Source: JANPPS01 sp965246925
GTDB taxonomy: Bacteria; Pseudomonadota; Alphaproteobacteria; Acetobacterales; Acetobacteraceae
DNA: 64,000 bases
NCBI GenBank assembly: GCA_965246925.1
Contig: OZ251994.1
Span: 2,666,001-2,730,000 of the forward strand
Reading direction: 5' to 3'
Both the position numbers and the translations under genes were made by a program. Under the pieces are notes generated by a model. That model searched no databases and was not told the origin of the DNA. It saw only the letters and a program-made list of their open reading frames with translations. Shown here piece after piece: positions 26,171 through 34,496 of the stretch. Every line of letters starts with the position of its first letter. Position 1 is the first letter of the stretch.

Positions 26171-26509
26171 TTAAATCGCCTCGGGGCCGCGCTCGCCCGT
26201 CCGGATCCGCACCACTTCATCGATGGTGCTGACGAAGATCTTGCCGTCGCCGATCCGCCCGGTCCTGGCTGCGGTGACGATAGCCTCCACTGCACGCTCG
26301 ACCAAGCTATCCTCGCACACGACCTCGATCTTCACCTTCGGCAGGAAGTCCACGACGTATTCGGCGCCCCGATACAGCTCGGTATGCCCCTTCTGACGCC
26401 CAAACCCCTTCGCCTCCACCACGGTTATGCCCTGCAGCCCCACTTCGTGCAGGGCTTCCTTAACCTCGTCCAGCTTGAACGGCTTGATGACCGCTTCGAT
26501 CTTTTTCAT
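26171..26509 (-). CDS. glnB: Nitrogen regulatory PII protein
   Basis: 112 residues, full PII length. MKKIEAVIKPFKLDEVKEAL at the start, the T-loop with uridylylation Tyr51 (TELYRGAEYVVDF) and the C-terminal signature TAARTGRIGDGKIFVSTID. It reports 2-oxoglutarate and energy status to GlnE, NtrB and transport partners. AACGGAGG-like GGAGGAACGT lies before ATG 26509. First gene of the glnB-glnA operon. Confidence 0.97.
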   Translation of the reverse strand: MKKIEAVIKPFKLDEVKEALHEVGLQGITVVEAKGFGRQKGHTELYRGAEYVVDFLPKVKIEVVCEDSLVERAVEAIVTAARTGRIGDGKIFVSTIDEVVRIRTGERGPEAI

Positions 26510-26564
26510 ACGTTCCTCCAGCCCGCCCCGTGCCGGTGATGGGCTGGTGACGGATGCAAAGGGT

Positions 26565-26580
26565 TGCACGCGCCGTGCCA
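26565..26580 (-). promoter_or_regulatory. Sigma-54 (RpoN) promoter of glnB-glnA
   Basis: Read leftward the site is TGGCACGGCGCGTGCA, with the invariant GG and GC separated by 12 positions as required for a -24/-12 promoter. It lies about 55 bases upstream of the glnB start, giving a short leader. Expected activator is NtrC under nitrogen limitation. Confidence 0.82.
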
Positions 26581-26608
26581 CCCGGCAATCCAGTCCCCCG
26601 CGCCAGCC

Positions 26609-26642
26609 TTGCCCGGGTTTTGGGCAATCACGCGTCCGTGAT
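26609..26642. promoter_or_regulatory. Two adjacent palindromes upstream of the glnB promoter
   Basis: TTGCCCGGGTTTTGGGCAA (26609-26627) and ATCACGCGTCCGTGAT (26627-26642) are back-to-back inverted repeats about 30-60 bases upstream of the -24 element. They may be activator sites (NtrC or another regulator) or relate to the divergent aminotransferase gene; neither is a perfect NtrC consensus. Confidence 0.4.
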
Positions 26643-26716
26643 GCTACAATGCCGGGCATGTTGAACCCCGGGGCCGAATACCCTCATGATAGGGCCGCAC
26701 GAACGAGGAACCCATT

Positions 26717-27907
26717 GTGAAGCCGGCCAACACGCTGCTGTCTCAAACCGGGACCACCATCTTCACCACCATGTCCGCGCTCGCGAACGAGCACGGGGCC
26801 ATCAACCTCGGCCAGGGCTTCCCTGATACGGACGGACCGGACGACGTGATCGACGCCGCCGCCGCCGCACTCCGCGATGGACGCAACCAATACCCGCCCA
26901 TGACCGGCGTCCCGGAACTGCGCCACGCCGTCTCCGCCGCCAATCAGCGCTTCTACGGCATCGCCGCCGACCCGGTGACCGAGATCGTCGTCACTTCCGG
27001 CGCCACCGAGGCCATCACCGCCGGTCTCATGGCCCTGATCGACCCCGGCGACGAGGTCGTGGTGATCGAGCCGCTGTATGACACATACCTCCCCGTCATC
27101 CGCATGCTGGGCGCCGTGCCTCGCCTGGTGCGCCTCACGCCACCCCGCTGGGAGCTGCCGCGTGCCGAACTCGCCGCCGCCTTCGGGCCGCGCACCAAAG
27201 CGATCCTGCTGAACACCCCCATGAACCCCACCGGCAAAGTGTTTACCGCGGCCGAACTCGCCTTCATCGCCGACCTCCTGGTCCGGCACGACGCCTACGC
27301 CGTCTGTGACGAGGTCTATGAACACCTGACCTATGACGGCTGGCGCCACATCCCGCTCATGACCCTGCCCGGCATGCGCGAGCGGTGCCTCCGCGTCGGC
27401 AGCGCGGGCAAGACCTTCAGCCTGACGGGCTGGAAGATCGGCTACGTGACCGGTCCCGCGGCGCTATGCGGCCTCGTAGCCAAGGCGCACCAGAACCTGA
27501 CCTTCACCACGCCCCCTAACCTGCAGCGTGCGGTGGCGGTGGGCCTCGCCAAGGATGACGCCTATTTCGCCGGCCTGGCCTCGGCGCTGCAACACAAGCG
27601 GGACCGCCTGTCCGCCGGGCTGGCCGCGCTGGGCATGGGCGTTTTGCCGGCGATGGGCAGTTATTTCGTCACAGCCGATTTCGGCCCGCTCGGCTTTCGC
27701 GGCGACGACCAGGCCTTCTGCCGCCACATCACGATCGAGGCGAAGGTCACCGCCATCCCGGTCTCGTCCTTCTACGAGGGCGACGCGCCCGGCCACTATG
27801 CGCGGTTTGCCTTCTGCAAGCGGGACGAGCTGCTGGATGAGGCCATACGCCGCCTCGCCCATCATTTCGCACCCGCCGCGGCGCAACGGTTGACGGCGGC
27901 GCAGTAA
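26717..27907 (+). CDS. PLP-dependent class I/II aminotransferase
   Basis: 396 residues. Fold-type I landmarks: INLGQGFPDTDGP, TSGATEAITAGLMAL, LLNTPMNPTGKVF, CDEVYEHLTYD and the Schiff-base lysine in SAGKTFSLTGWKIGY. The FPDTDGP and CDEVYEHL pattern resembles YbdL/kynurenine-type aminotransferases acting on methionine or aromatic amino acids. GTG 26717 is the start, preceded by GAGGAA. It is divergent from glnB. Confidence 0.87.
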   Translation: MKPANTLLSQTGTTIFTTMSALANEHGAINLGQGFPDTDGPDDVIDAAAAALRDGRNQYPPMTGVPELRHAVSAANQRFYGIAADPVTEIVVTSGATEAITAGLMALIDPGDEVVVIEPLYDTYLPVIRMLGAVPRLVRLTPPRWELPRAELAAAFGPRTKAILLNTPMNPTGKVFTAAELAFIADLLVRHDAYAVCDEVYEHLTYDGWRHIPLMTLPGMRERCLRVGSAGKTFSLTGWKIGYVTGPAALCGLVAKAHQNLTFTTPPNLQRAVAVGLAKDDAYFAGLASALQHKRDRLSAGLAALGMGVLPAMGSYFVTADFGPLGFRGDDQAFCRHITIEAKVTAIPVSSFYEGDAPGHYARFAFCKRDELLDEAIRRLAHHFAPAAAQRLTAAQ

Positions 27908-27930
27908 ATCCCCTAATCCGCCCAGCGTGT

Positions 27931-28007
27931 GGCGGACGTAGCTCAGTTGGTAGAGCGCCGGTTTGTGGTACCGGTTGTCGCGGGTTCGATCCCCGTCGTT
28001 CGCCCCA
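27931..28007 (+). tRNA. tRNA-His (GTG anticodon)
   Basis: Full cloverleaf with anticodon GTG at 27965-27967, stem CCGGT/ACCGG, TTCGATC T-loop, seven-base acceptor stem GCGGACG/CGTTCGC and encoded CCA. The extra 5' G (27931) opposite C at the discriminator position is the tRNA-His identity element. Confidence 0.96.
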
Positions 28008-28084
28008 TCCTGTTTTGGCCCTTCCTCACTTTTGCGTTCACAATCAAACGTGCTTCAATGCCCTGGTATCGCTGGAGCATGTTC

Positions 28085-29317
28085 ATGAAGCGCCTGGTTC
28101 TGTCCCTCCTCGCAGCGTCCGCGCTGACGCAGGCCCATGCCGCCGACGAGATCGTCGTGGGCGCCATCTACCCGCTCACCGGCAATGCGGCGCAGATCGG
28201 CGCGGATGCACGGAACGCCATCGATACCACGCTCGAGATCATCAACGGCACGCACGATAAGCTGCCGATGCTGATGGGGCAGGGCGGCGGGCTCGACCGC
28301 CTGGGCGGCGCCAAGATCCGCGTCGTGTTCGCCGACCATCAGAACGATCCGCAGAAGGCCCGGGCCGAGGCCGAGCGGCTGGTGACGCAAGAGCATGTGG
28401 TGGCGCTGATCGGCAGCTACACCAGCGCAACCGCCGCCACCATCAGCCAAGTGGCCGAGCGCTACGAGGTGCCGTATCTTTCCATGGACAACTCCAGTCC
28501 ATCGCTGAACAAGCGCGGCCTAAAATGGTTCTTCCGCACCAGCCCGCATGACGAGATGTTCACCCAGGCCATGTTCGACTTCTTCGCCGAGACGGGTAAG
28601 AAGACCGGGCACCCCGCCAAGACCGTAGCGCTGTTCTACGAAGACAGCATCTTCGGCACCGATAGTTCCAACGTGCAGCGTAAGCTTACGACCGACGCCG
28701 GCATGACCATCGCGGCCGACATCAAATACCGCGCCAACTCGCCATCGCTCAGCGCGGAGGCGCAGCGGCTGAAGGCGGCCAACGCCGACGTCATGCTGCC
28801 GAGCTCCTACACTTCGGACGCGATCCTGCTGGTCCGCAGCCTGTCGGAGCTGGGCTACACGCAGAAGGTCATCATGGCCCAGGCCGCCGGCTTCCAGGAG
28901 CAAAGCTTCCTGACCACCGCCGGGCCGCTGGCGGAGGGCGTGTTCAGCCGCTCCTCCTTCGCACTGGACGCCACCAAGTCCCGCCCGGCCATAACAGCCG
29001 TCAACACCATGTTCCGGGCGAAATCCGGCAAGGACCTGAACGACAACACCTCCCGCCAGGTGGTCGCGGTCCAGGTCTTGGCCGACGCCATCAACCGCGC
29101 CGCCAGCACGAAACCCGACGACATCCGCCGCGCGCTCATCAGCACCGAGGTGCCCGGCGAAGACACCATCATGCCATGGAAGGGCGTGCGCTTCGACGAA
29201 ACCGGCCAGAACGTGCTCGCGACCCCGGTCATTCAGCAGGTCACGGGCGGGATCTATCACACGGTCTACCCCGCCACCGTCGCGGTACAGGAGCCGATCT
29301 GGAACGTAGGCAAGTAA
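28085..29317 (+). CDS. ABC transporter substrate-binding protein, LivK/urea-type (Peripla_BP_6)
   Basis: About 410 residues with signal peptide MKRLVLSLLAASALTQAHAA. VVGAIYPLTGNAAQIGADARN is the first lobe signature; VALIGSYTSATAATISQVAER and LSMDNSSPSLNKRGLKWFFRT line the ligand site. It is unrelated in detail to the two binding proteins of the liv operon and stands alone with no permease beside it, so it must use a transporter encoded elsewhere. GGAG seven bases before ATG 28085 fixes the start; ATGs at 28058 and 28079 are alternatives. Confidence 0.88.
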   Translation: MKRLVLSLLAASALTQAHAADEIVVGAIYPLTGNAAQIGADARNAIDTTLEIINGTHDKLPMLMGQGGGLDRLGGAKIRVVFADHQNDPQKARAEAERLVTQEHVVALIGSYTSATAATISQVAERYEVPYLSMDNSSPSLNKRGLKWFFRTSPHDEMFTQAMFDFFAETGKKTGHPAKTVALFYEDSIFGTDSSNVQRKLTTDAGMTIAADIKYRANSPSLSAEAQRLKAANADVMLPSSYTSDAILLVRSLSELGYTQKVIMAQAAGFQEQSFLTTAGPLAEGVFSRSSFALDATKSRPAITAVNTMFRAKSGKDLNDNTSRQVVAVQVLADAINRAASTKPDDIRRALISTEVPGEDTIMPWKGVRFDETGQNVLATPVIQQVTGGIYHTVYPATVAVQEPIWNVGK

Positions 29318-29363
29318 CGAACAGGACCTAACGACCAGACGATCCTCAATCAAAAGATCAATT

Positions 29364-29398
29364 CCCCCTCTCCCTGCGGGAGAGGGCCGGGGTGAGGG
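29364..29398. repeat. REP-like palindromic repeat, isolated copy
   Basis: Same C-rich hairpin and GGGGTGAGGG tail as at 791-825, with a GCGG in place of CCGG at the loop. It sits about 50 bases after the binding-protein gene and could act as a 3' stabiliser or terminator. Confidence 0.8.
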
Positions 29399-29469
29399 AA
29401 ACGACAGGAGACCACCTCAACCCAGAAAGAACGCAGCCCCGGGACACCGCTGGCCTAAGCAAAACCCAA

Positions 29470-29652
29470 CTAAAACACCTGAGGTCCCACCTCCGCCAAC
29501 CCGGCATCCTCCAACAAGCGCCGATCCACCTGCGACAGGATCCGCCGCTGCTGATCGTCGAGATAGGCCTGCACCAGCCACCGGCACAGCCCGGCGCACC
29601 GCTCTGCGATAGCGGTACTGAAGCTGAACTCCCAGGACAGGAATGCTTGCAT
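29470..29652 (-). CDS. DUF1127-family small protein
   Basis: 60 residues ending QRRILSQVDRRLLEDAGLAE, the DUF1127 pattern of an Arg-rich helix followed by LxDxGL. In other alphaproteobacteria such proteins bind small RNAs or act in phosphate and carbon regulation; the role here is unknown. It is short, monocistronic and carries no signal peptide. Confidence 0.78.
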   Translation of the reverse strand: MQAFLSWEFSFSTAIAERCAGLCRWLVQAYLDDQQRRILSQVDRRLLEDAGLAEVGPQVF

Positions 29653-29738
29653 CGTCAGGTCCCCCGGGCCGGGTGCCGGCCAGGAGGCAGAGATGCCGCA
29701 ACCCGGCCGGTCGCGCAGTGACCGGCGTCACAAATCCG

Positions 29739-30905
29739 TCACACCGGCAGCAACTCCTCCGCCAGCGTCGCCCAATACGACGCACCGACCGGCAATATCG
29801 CATCGTTGAAATCATACCGCGGATGATGCACCCCCGGCGTGTCCGGCCCGGTGCCCGCGCCCAGCATCAGATAGGCGCCCTGCGTCCGGTTCAGCATGAA
29901 GCTGAAATCCTCGCCGCCCATGCTGGGATGCTCCATCTCGAACACGCGACGTTCCCCTTGCACCGTCACCGCCGCGTGCCGGGCCAGCGCGGCGGCGTCC
30001 GCGTCGTTGATGGTCGCCGGGTAGGTCCGCTCGAAATCGACCGTCGCCTTCGCACCGAACCCTTCGGCGACGCTGGTGGCCAGGCGCCTTACCCCCTGCT
30101 CCAGCTGATCGCCCACCGCCGGGCTGAACCACCGGGCGGTCCCCAGCATCTGCACGGTGTCCGGGATGACGTTGAAGGTGAAGCCGCCCTGGATGCTGCC
30201 GATGGTCACGACGCCCTGCTCCATCGGGTCCACGTTCCGCGCGACGATGCTCTGCAACGCCTGCACGATCGCGGCGCTCACGACCACCGGATCGACGCCG
30301 AAATGCGGCTGCGCCCCGTGCGCGCCCCGCCCCGCGATATCGATCGTGATGTTGGCGACCGCGGCCATCACCGGGCCGTTCCGCCAATGGAACTCGCCCG
30401 CGGGAAAGCTCGGCCAATTGTGCAGGCCATACACCTGGCGCATGGGAAACCGCTCGAACAGGCCCTCATCGACCATGATCTTGCCGCCGCCGTAATTCTC
30501 CTCGGCCGGCTGGAAGATGACATAGACGGTGCCGGCGAAGCGCCGCGTCTCCGCCAAGTATCGCGCCGCCCCTAGCAGCATGACGGTATGCCCGTCATGC
30601 CCGCACGCATGCATGACGCCGGGCGTCTGGCTGGCATACGGCACCCCGGTCGCCTCCACGATCGGCAGCGCATCGATATCGGCCCGCAGCCCGATCGCCC
30701 CGTCCCCGGCCTGCCCGCGGATCACCCCCACGACGCCGGTGCCCGCCATGACATGCACCTCGTCCACGCCAAACTCCCGCAGCCGCTGCTGAATCTCGGC
30801 CGACGTCCGATGCTCCTGCAACGCAAGCTCCGGATGCCGGTGCAGATCCTGCCGCCACGCAGTCATATCGGCATGAAACTCGGCAATACGGTTGATGACC
30901 GGCAT
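29739..30905 (-). CDS. M20-family amidohydrolase (HipO/IAA-amino-acid hydrolase type)
   Basis: 388 residues. LHRHPELALQEHRTS, GLRADIDALPI, MHACGHDGHTVMLLGAARYL and QPAEENYGGGKIMVDEG provide the metal ligands of the M20D group; the inserted dimerisation lid (ITIDIAGRGAHGAQP) is present. It would hydrolyse N-acyl or N-benzoyl amino acids. No signal peptide, so cytoplasmic. No operon partner is evident. Confidence 0.92.
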   Translation of the reverse strand: MPVINRIAEFHADMTAWRQDLHRHPELALQEHRTSAEIQQRLREFGVDEVHVMAGTGVVGVIRGQAGDGAIGLRADIDALPIVEATGVPYASQTPGVMHACGHDGHTVMLLGAARYLAETRRFAGTVYVIFQPAEENYGGGKIMVDEGLFERFPMRQVYGLHNWPSFPAGEFHWRNGPVMAAVANITIDIAGRGAHGAQPHFGVDPVVVSAAIVQALQSIVARNVDPMEQGVVTIGSIQGGFTFNVIPDTVQMLGTARWFSPAVGDQLEQGVRRLATSVAEGFGAKATVDFERTYPATINDADAAALARHAAVTVQGERRVFEMEHPSMGGEDFSFMLNRTQGAYLMLGAGTGPDTPGVHHPRYDFNDAILPVGASYWATLAEELLPV

Positions 30906-30974
30906 ACAGCATCCTCCCCAAAGGCATCAGCTTGCATCGCCTGAGGCCTCCAATCAACGCCAACTCCGGGGCTA

Positions 30975-31009
30975 CCCCCTCACCTCCGGTAGAGGGTCGG
31001 GGTGAGGGG
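30975..31009. repeat. REP-like palindromic repeat, diverged copy
   Basis: Degenerate version of the 791-825 element (CCCCCTCACCTCCGGTAGAG then GGTCGGGGTGAGGGG) between the amidohydrolase start and the next gene's end. Confidence 0.65.
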
Positions 31010-31073
31010 AACAAGCGGAACAGTCCTTCACTTGAACCGCGTGAACGACCAACTCGGTTTAAGCCACGAACAA

Positions 31074-31919
31074 CTAAGCCTCAGCCCTGAAACTGCCGGC
31101 CAGCCCGTCCTCAAGCGCCACCGGATCGACCCCCAGCGCGGCCCGCATCTCATCGATCGGGAACGCCTTATTCTCCAGCAACCGCCGCAACTCGTCCGGA
31201 CGAACCAGCGGTAAGCCCGGCAGATGCGTCAGCGGCAGAGCCAGCCGCAATGCCCAGGCCGGCGCATAGACCAGCCGGGGCGCCGCCAGCCCGGCCGCCC
31301 GCGCCACCGCACGGACGAAGTCCGCGTAGGGCAGGGGCGCCGGCCCGGCGATGACGAACGCATGCGGCCCCGCCCAATCCCGCGCCAGCGCCGCCATCAA
31401 GCAGGCCGTGACGTCCCCCTGATAGATCGGCTGCACCAGCGCCCGCCCGCCATCGGGCAACGGCACGACCGGCAACCGGCGGAGCAGCGCGGCCAGGCGC
31501 TGCACGTTGTCCTCGCCCGCGGCGCCGTAGATCATCGTCGGATGCAGCAGCACGCCGGGCCGGCCCGAGGCCATGAACGCCGCCTCACCCGCCAGCACCC
31601 CATCCCCGTGCGCGTCCGGCCAGGCCGTGAACTTGCGGGTGCTGCCCAGGAACACATGATTGCCGGCCCGGCTCGCCTCCAAGATTGCCGGGATGTGCCG
31701 CGCATGCGCGCAGGACGCAATGCTTACTGAATCCTCTAGCGCATCCTGCATACCTCGCGTAAGGTCCGCCACGCGCGGGACGCCGGGCAGCCCCGTCATG
31801 GCCCATCGCCCCGCGTCCCGCACCACCGGCGTGAACGGCCGTCCCGCCGCCAGTAGCGCCCGGCACAGCGCCTGACCCGATCGCCCGCTGGCGCCGATCA
31901 CGTGGACATGCGAGATCAT
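31074..31919 (-). CDS. NAD(P)-binding epimerase/NmrA-like reductase
   Basis: About 281 residues. VHVIGASGRSGQALCRALLA gives the Rossmann glycine motif GASGRSG, and later SASCAHARHIPAI-type and ALVQPIYQGDVTACLMAAL segments follow extended SDR proteins. No YxxxK catalytic pair is obvious, closer to atypical NmrA/complex I NDUFA9-like members that bind NAD(P) without classic dehydrogenase activity. Start ATG 31919; divergent from rplM with about 77 bases between. Confidence 0.8.
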   Translation of the reverse strand: MISHVHVIGASGRSGQALCRALLAAGRPFTPVVRDAGRWAMTGLPGVPRVADLTRGMQDALEDSVSIASCAHARHIPAILEASRAGNHVFLGSTRKFTAWPDAHGDGVLAGEAAFMASGRPGVLLHPTMIYGAAGEDNVQRLAALLRRLPVVPLPDGGRALVQPIYQGDVTACLMAALARDWAGPHAFVIAGPAPLPYADFVRAVARAAGLAAPRLVYAPAWALRLALPLTHLPGLPLVRPDELRRLLENKAFPIDEMRAALGVDPVALEDGLAGSFRAEA

Positions 31920-31996
31920 GAATTCAAACGCCAAAACCCTTGACCGCCGGACCCGTCCGGAGCATATCGCCCGTTCTGTTTCAGTTGGAACCCACT

Positions 31997-32470
31997 ATGT
32001 TGAAGACCACGACCGCCTCCCTCAAGCCATCGGAGGTCGTAAAGAATTGGACGCTGATCGACGCGGACGGCCTCGTGCTCGGACGTCTTGCCTCCCTCAT
32101 CGCCATGCGCCTGCGCGGCAAGCATAAGGCGCAATTCACGCCGCATGTCGATTGCGGGGACAACATTGTGGTCGTCAATGCCGAAAAGGTGCACCTCACC
32201 GGCAACAAGGGCGTCCAGGACATCTTCTACAAGCACACCGGCTACCCCGGCGGCATCAAGGGCCGCAGCAAGGGCAGCATCCTCGCCGGCGCGCACCCGG
32301 AGCGGGTCATTCAAAAGGCCGTCGAGCGTATGATCACCCGTGGCCCGCTGCAGCGCGCCCAGATGCGCCACCTCTATGTCTATGCCGGTGCCCAGCACCC
32401 GCATGACGGTCAGCAGCCCAAGCCGCTCGACGTCGCCGCTCTCAACCCCAAGAACAAGCGGGTTTCGTAA
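31997..32470 (+). CDS. rplM: 50S ribosomal protein L13
   Basis: 157 residues. WTLIDADGLVLGRLASLIAM, GDNIVVVNAEKVHLTGNK and HTGYPGGIKGRSKGSIL are diagnostic of uL13, which binds 23S rRNA early in 50S assembly. The start is ATG 31997; the open frame reaches to 31940 without similarity. The leader contains a small CCGGA/TCCGG hairpin (31947-31960) that might take part in autoregulation. Directly coupled to rpsI. Confidence 0.97.
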   Translation: MLKTTTASLKPSEVVKNWTLIDADGLVLGRLASLIAMRLRGKHKAQFTPHVDCGDNIVVVNAEKVHLTGNKGVQDIFYKHTGYPGGIKGRSKGSILAGAHPERVIQKAVERMITRGPLQRAQMRHLYVYAGAQHPHDGQQPKPLDVAALNPKNKRVS

Positions 32471-32983
32471 ATGTCCGACACCGATTTCACGCCCGAGGCT
32501 CCGGCCACCCGCACCCTGGCCGACCTCCGGGACCTCGCCGTCGCCTCCGCCATGGTGGCGCCCGACGCGCCGAAGCGTGAGCCCAAGCGTGACGCCCAGG
32601 GCCGCAGCTACGCCACCGGGCGCCGCAAGAACGCCATCGCCCGCGTCTGGATCAAGCCCGGCAAGGGCGACATCACCGTGAACGGCAAGAAGGTCACGCA
32701 ATACTTCGCCCGGCCCGTGCTCCGCATGCTGCTCGGCCAGCCCTTCCTGGTCGCCGACCGCTACAACACGTTCGACGTCGTCGCGACCTGCAATGGCGGC
32801 GGCCTCTCCGGCCAGGCCGGCGCCGTCCGCCACGGCATCAGCCGCGCCCTCACGTATTACGAGCCCGAGCTCCGAGGCGTCCTCAAGCTGGCCGGCTTCC
32901 TCACCCGCGACAGCCGCGTGGTCGAGCGTAAGAAGTACGGCAAGGCCAAGGCCCGCCGCAGCTTCCAGTTCAGCAAGCGGTAA
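32471..32983 (+). CDS. rpsI: 30S ribosomal protein S9
   Basis: 170 residues; the first 45 or so are an Ala/Pro-rich extension seen in alphaproteobacterial S9. The core has SYATGRRKNAIARVWIKPGK, GGGLSGQAGAVRHGISRAL and the basic C-terminal tail ending FQFSKR that reaches the P-site tRNA. Begins at the base after the rplM stop. Confidence 0.97.
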   Translation: MSDTDFTPEAPATRTLADLRDLAVASAMVAPDAPKREPKRDAQGRSYATGRRKNAIARVWIKPGKGDITVNGKKVTQYFARPVLRMLLGQPFLVADRYNTFDVVATCNGGGLSGQAGAVRHGISRALTYYEPELRGVLKLAGFLTRDSRVVERKKYGKAKARRSFQFSKR

Positions 32984-33010
32984 CCCCCCGACCCGTTTCG
33001 TGCTTTCATG

Positions 33011-33040
33011 GGGGCGGTCCGGCAACGGGCCGCCCCTTTT
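33011..33040 (+). terminator. Rho-independent terminator after rplM-rpsI
   Basis: GGGGCGG-T-CCG, a four-base loop, CGG-G-CCGCCCC and then TTTT: a strong ten-pair hairpin with a short U-run, 27 bases after the rpsI stop and just before the argC start. Confidence 0.72.
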
Positions 33041-33055
33041 GTCTGGAGAGGCATC

Positions 33056-33982
33056 ATGGACCAAACCGTGTTCATCGACGGCGAAGCCGGCACCACCGGG
33101 CTCGGTATCCGCGAGCGCCTGGCCGGCATGGACGGCGTCCAGCTGCGCAGCATCGACCCCGCGCACCGCAAGGACCCGTCCGCCCGGCGCGACATGCTGG
33201 AGGCTGTGGACCTGGTGATCCTCTGCCTCCCCGATGACGCCGCCCGCGAGACCACCGCGCTGGCCGCCAGCCTCGGCGCCCAGGCCCCCAAGCTCCTGGA
33301 CGCCAGCACCGCGCACCGCTGCCACCCGGACTGGGCCTACGGCTTCCCCGAGCTGGACGCCGCGCAGCCCGCCCGCATCGCCGCCGCCACGCATGTCAGC
33401 AATCCCGGCTGCTACCCGACCGGCGCCATCGCCCTGCTCCGCCCCCTGGTCGAAACCGGCCTGCTGCCCCGCGACTATCCGCTGACCATCAACGCCGTCA
33501 GCGGCTACTCCGGTGGCGGCCGCGCCATGATCGAGGCGCATGAGACCACCGGCGGCCCCTCGTTCGAGCTGTATGGCCTGACGCTCGAGCACAAGCACGT
33601 GGCCGAGATCCAGACCTACGCCCAGCTGAACCGCCGCCCGCTCTTCGTCCCCTCCGTCGCCCATACCCGGCAGGGCATGCTCGTCAGCGTGCCGTTGCAT
33701 ATGGACATGCTGACCGGCTCCGCGGACGACCTGCATGACGCCTTGGCGTCCTATTACGGCCATGCCGGGCTGATCGACGTGCTGCCCCCCGCCAAGTCCC
33801 TGGTGCCGGAGGCGCTGAACGGCACGGACCGTATGGCGCTCCGCGTGCACGCCGGCCACGGCCATGCGGTGCTGGTGGCGCAGCTGGACAATCTCGGTAA
33901 GGGCGCCTCCGGGGCCGCCGTGCAGAACCTTTGCCTCATGCTGGGCCTCATGCAAATGCGGGCGCTGGCCCATGCTGATTGA
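33056..33982 (+). CDS. argC: N-acetyl-gamma-glutamyl-phosphate reductase, short (type 2) form
   Basis: 308 residues. VFIDGEAGTTGLGIRERLAG is the NADP-binding start typical of the roughly 310-residue ArgC type, and THVSNPGCYPTGAIALLRPL holds the catalytic Cys. It reduces N-acetylglutamyl phosphate to the semialdehyde in arginine synthesis. TGGAGAGGCATC before ATG 33056 is the ribosome binding site. It overlaps the next gene by 11 bases. Confidence 0.95.
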   Translation: MDQTVFIDGEAGTTGLGIRERLAGMDGVQLRSIDPAHRKDPSARRDMLEAVDLVILCLPDDAARETTALAASLGAQAPKLLDASTAHRCHPDWAYGFPELDAAQPARIAAATHVSNPGCYPTGAIALLRPLVETGLLPRDYPLTINAVSGYSGGGRAMIEAHETTGGPSFELYGLTLEHKHVAEIQTYAQLNRRPLFVPSVAHTRQGMLVSVPLHMDMLTGSADDLHDALASYYGHAGLIDVLPPAKSLVPEALNGTDRMALRVHAGHGHAVLVAQLDNLGKGASGAAVQNLCLMLGLMQMRALAHAD

Positions 33983-34496
33983 GTTTGAGGGCGCCACCCC
34001 CCGCATCGACCCGGACGCCTGGATCGCGCCCGGCGCTGTCGTCATCGGTGACGTCTGGATCGGCCCGCGCAGCTCCATCTGGTTCGGCTGCGTCGTCCGC
34101 GGCGACACGAATTACATCCGCATCGGCGCCGGGTCCAACATCCAGGACGGCAGCATTCTGCATGTGAACCGTGGTGAGTTCCCGTGCCTGATCGGCAATG
34201 ACGTAACCGTCGGCCACGCCGCCATCGTCCACGCCTGCACGTTAATGGACCGCGCATTCGTCGGCATGGGCGCGACCGTGCTGGACGGCGCGGTCATCGA
34301 GCCGGACGGCATGCTCGCCGCCGGCGCCCTGCTCACGCCCGGCAAGCGCCTGCCGGCGCGCGAACTCTGGGCCGGCTCCCCGGCCAAGAAGCTGCGTGAC
34401 CGCTCGCCCGAGGAGATTGCCGCCTTTCAGGCCACCGCCACACATTACAGTGAGCTGTCGGCCCGCTACCGTGCCGGTTCCCGGTTGCTTGCTTAG
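33972..34496 (+). CDS. Gamma-carbonic-anhydrase-like left-handed beta-helix protein
   Basis: About 174 residues made of hexapeptide repeats (IGDVWIGPRSSIW, IRIGAGSNIQDGSILH, IGNDVTVGHAAIVHACTL). Three histidines (ILHVN, VGHAA, IVHAC) match the metal ligands of gamma carbonic anhydrases such as YrdA/PaaY/CaiE. Enzyme activity of such homologues varies. Start ATG 33972 lies within the end of argC. Confidence 0.9.
   Translation: MLIEFEGATPRIDPDAWIAPGAVVIGDVWIGPRSSIWFGCVVRGDTNYIRIGAGSNIQDGSILHVNRGEFPCLIGNDVTVGHAAIVHACTLMDRAFVGMGATVLDGAVIEPDGMLAAGALLTPGKRLPARELWAGSPAKKLRDRSPEEIAAFQATATHYSELSARYRAGSRLLA

Noticed and set aside
26122..26295. N-terminal extension of glutamine synthetase
   Set aside because: The extra codons overlap glnB and have no GSI similarity; ATG 26121 is the conserved start.
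31916..34108. 730-codon open frame on the minus strand
   Set aside because: Antisense to rplM, rpsI and argC; long only because of high GC codon bias, with low-complexity Gly/Ala/His composition and no family match.
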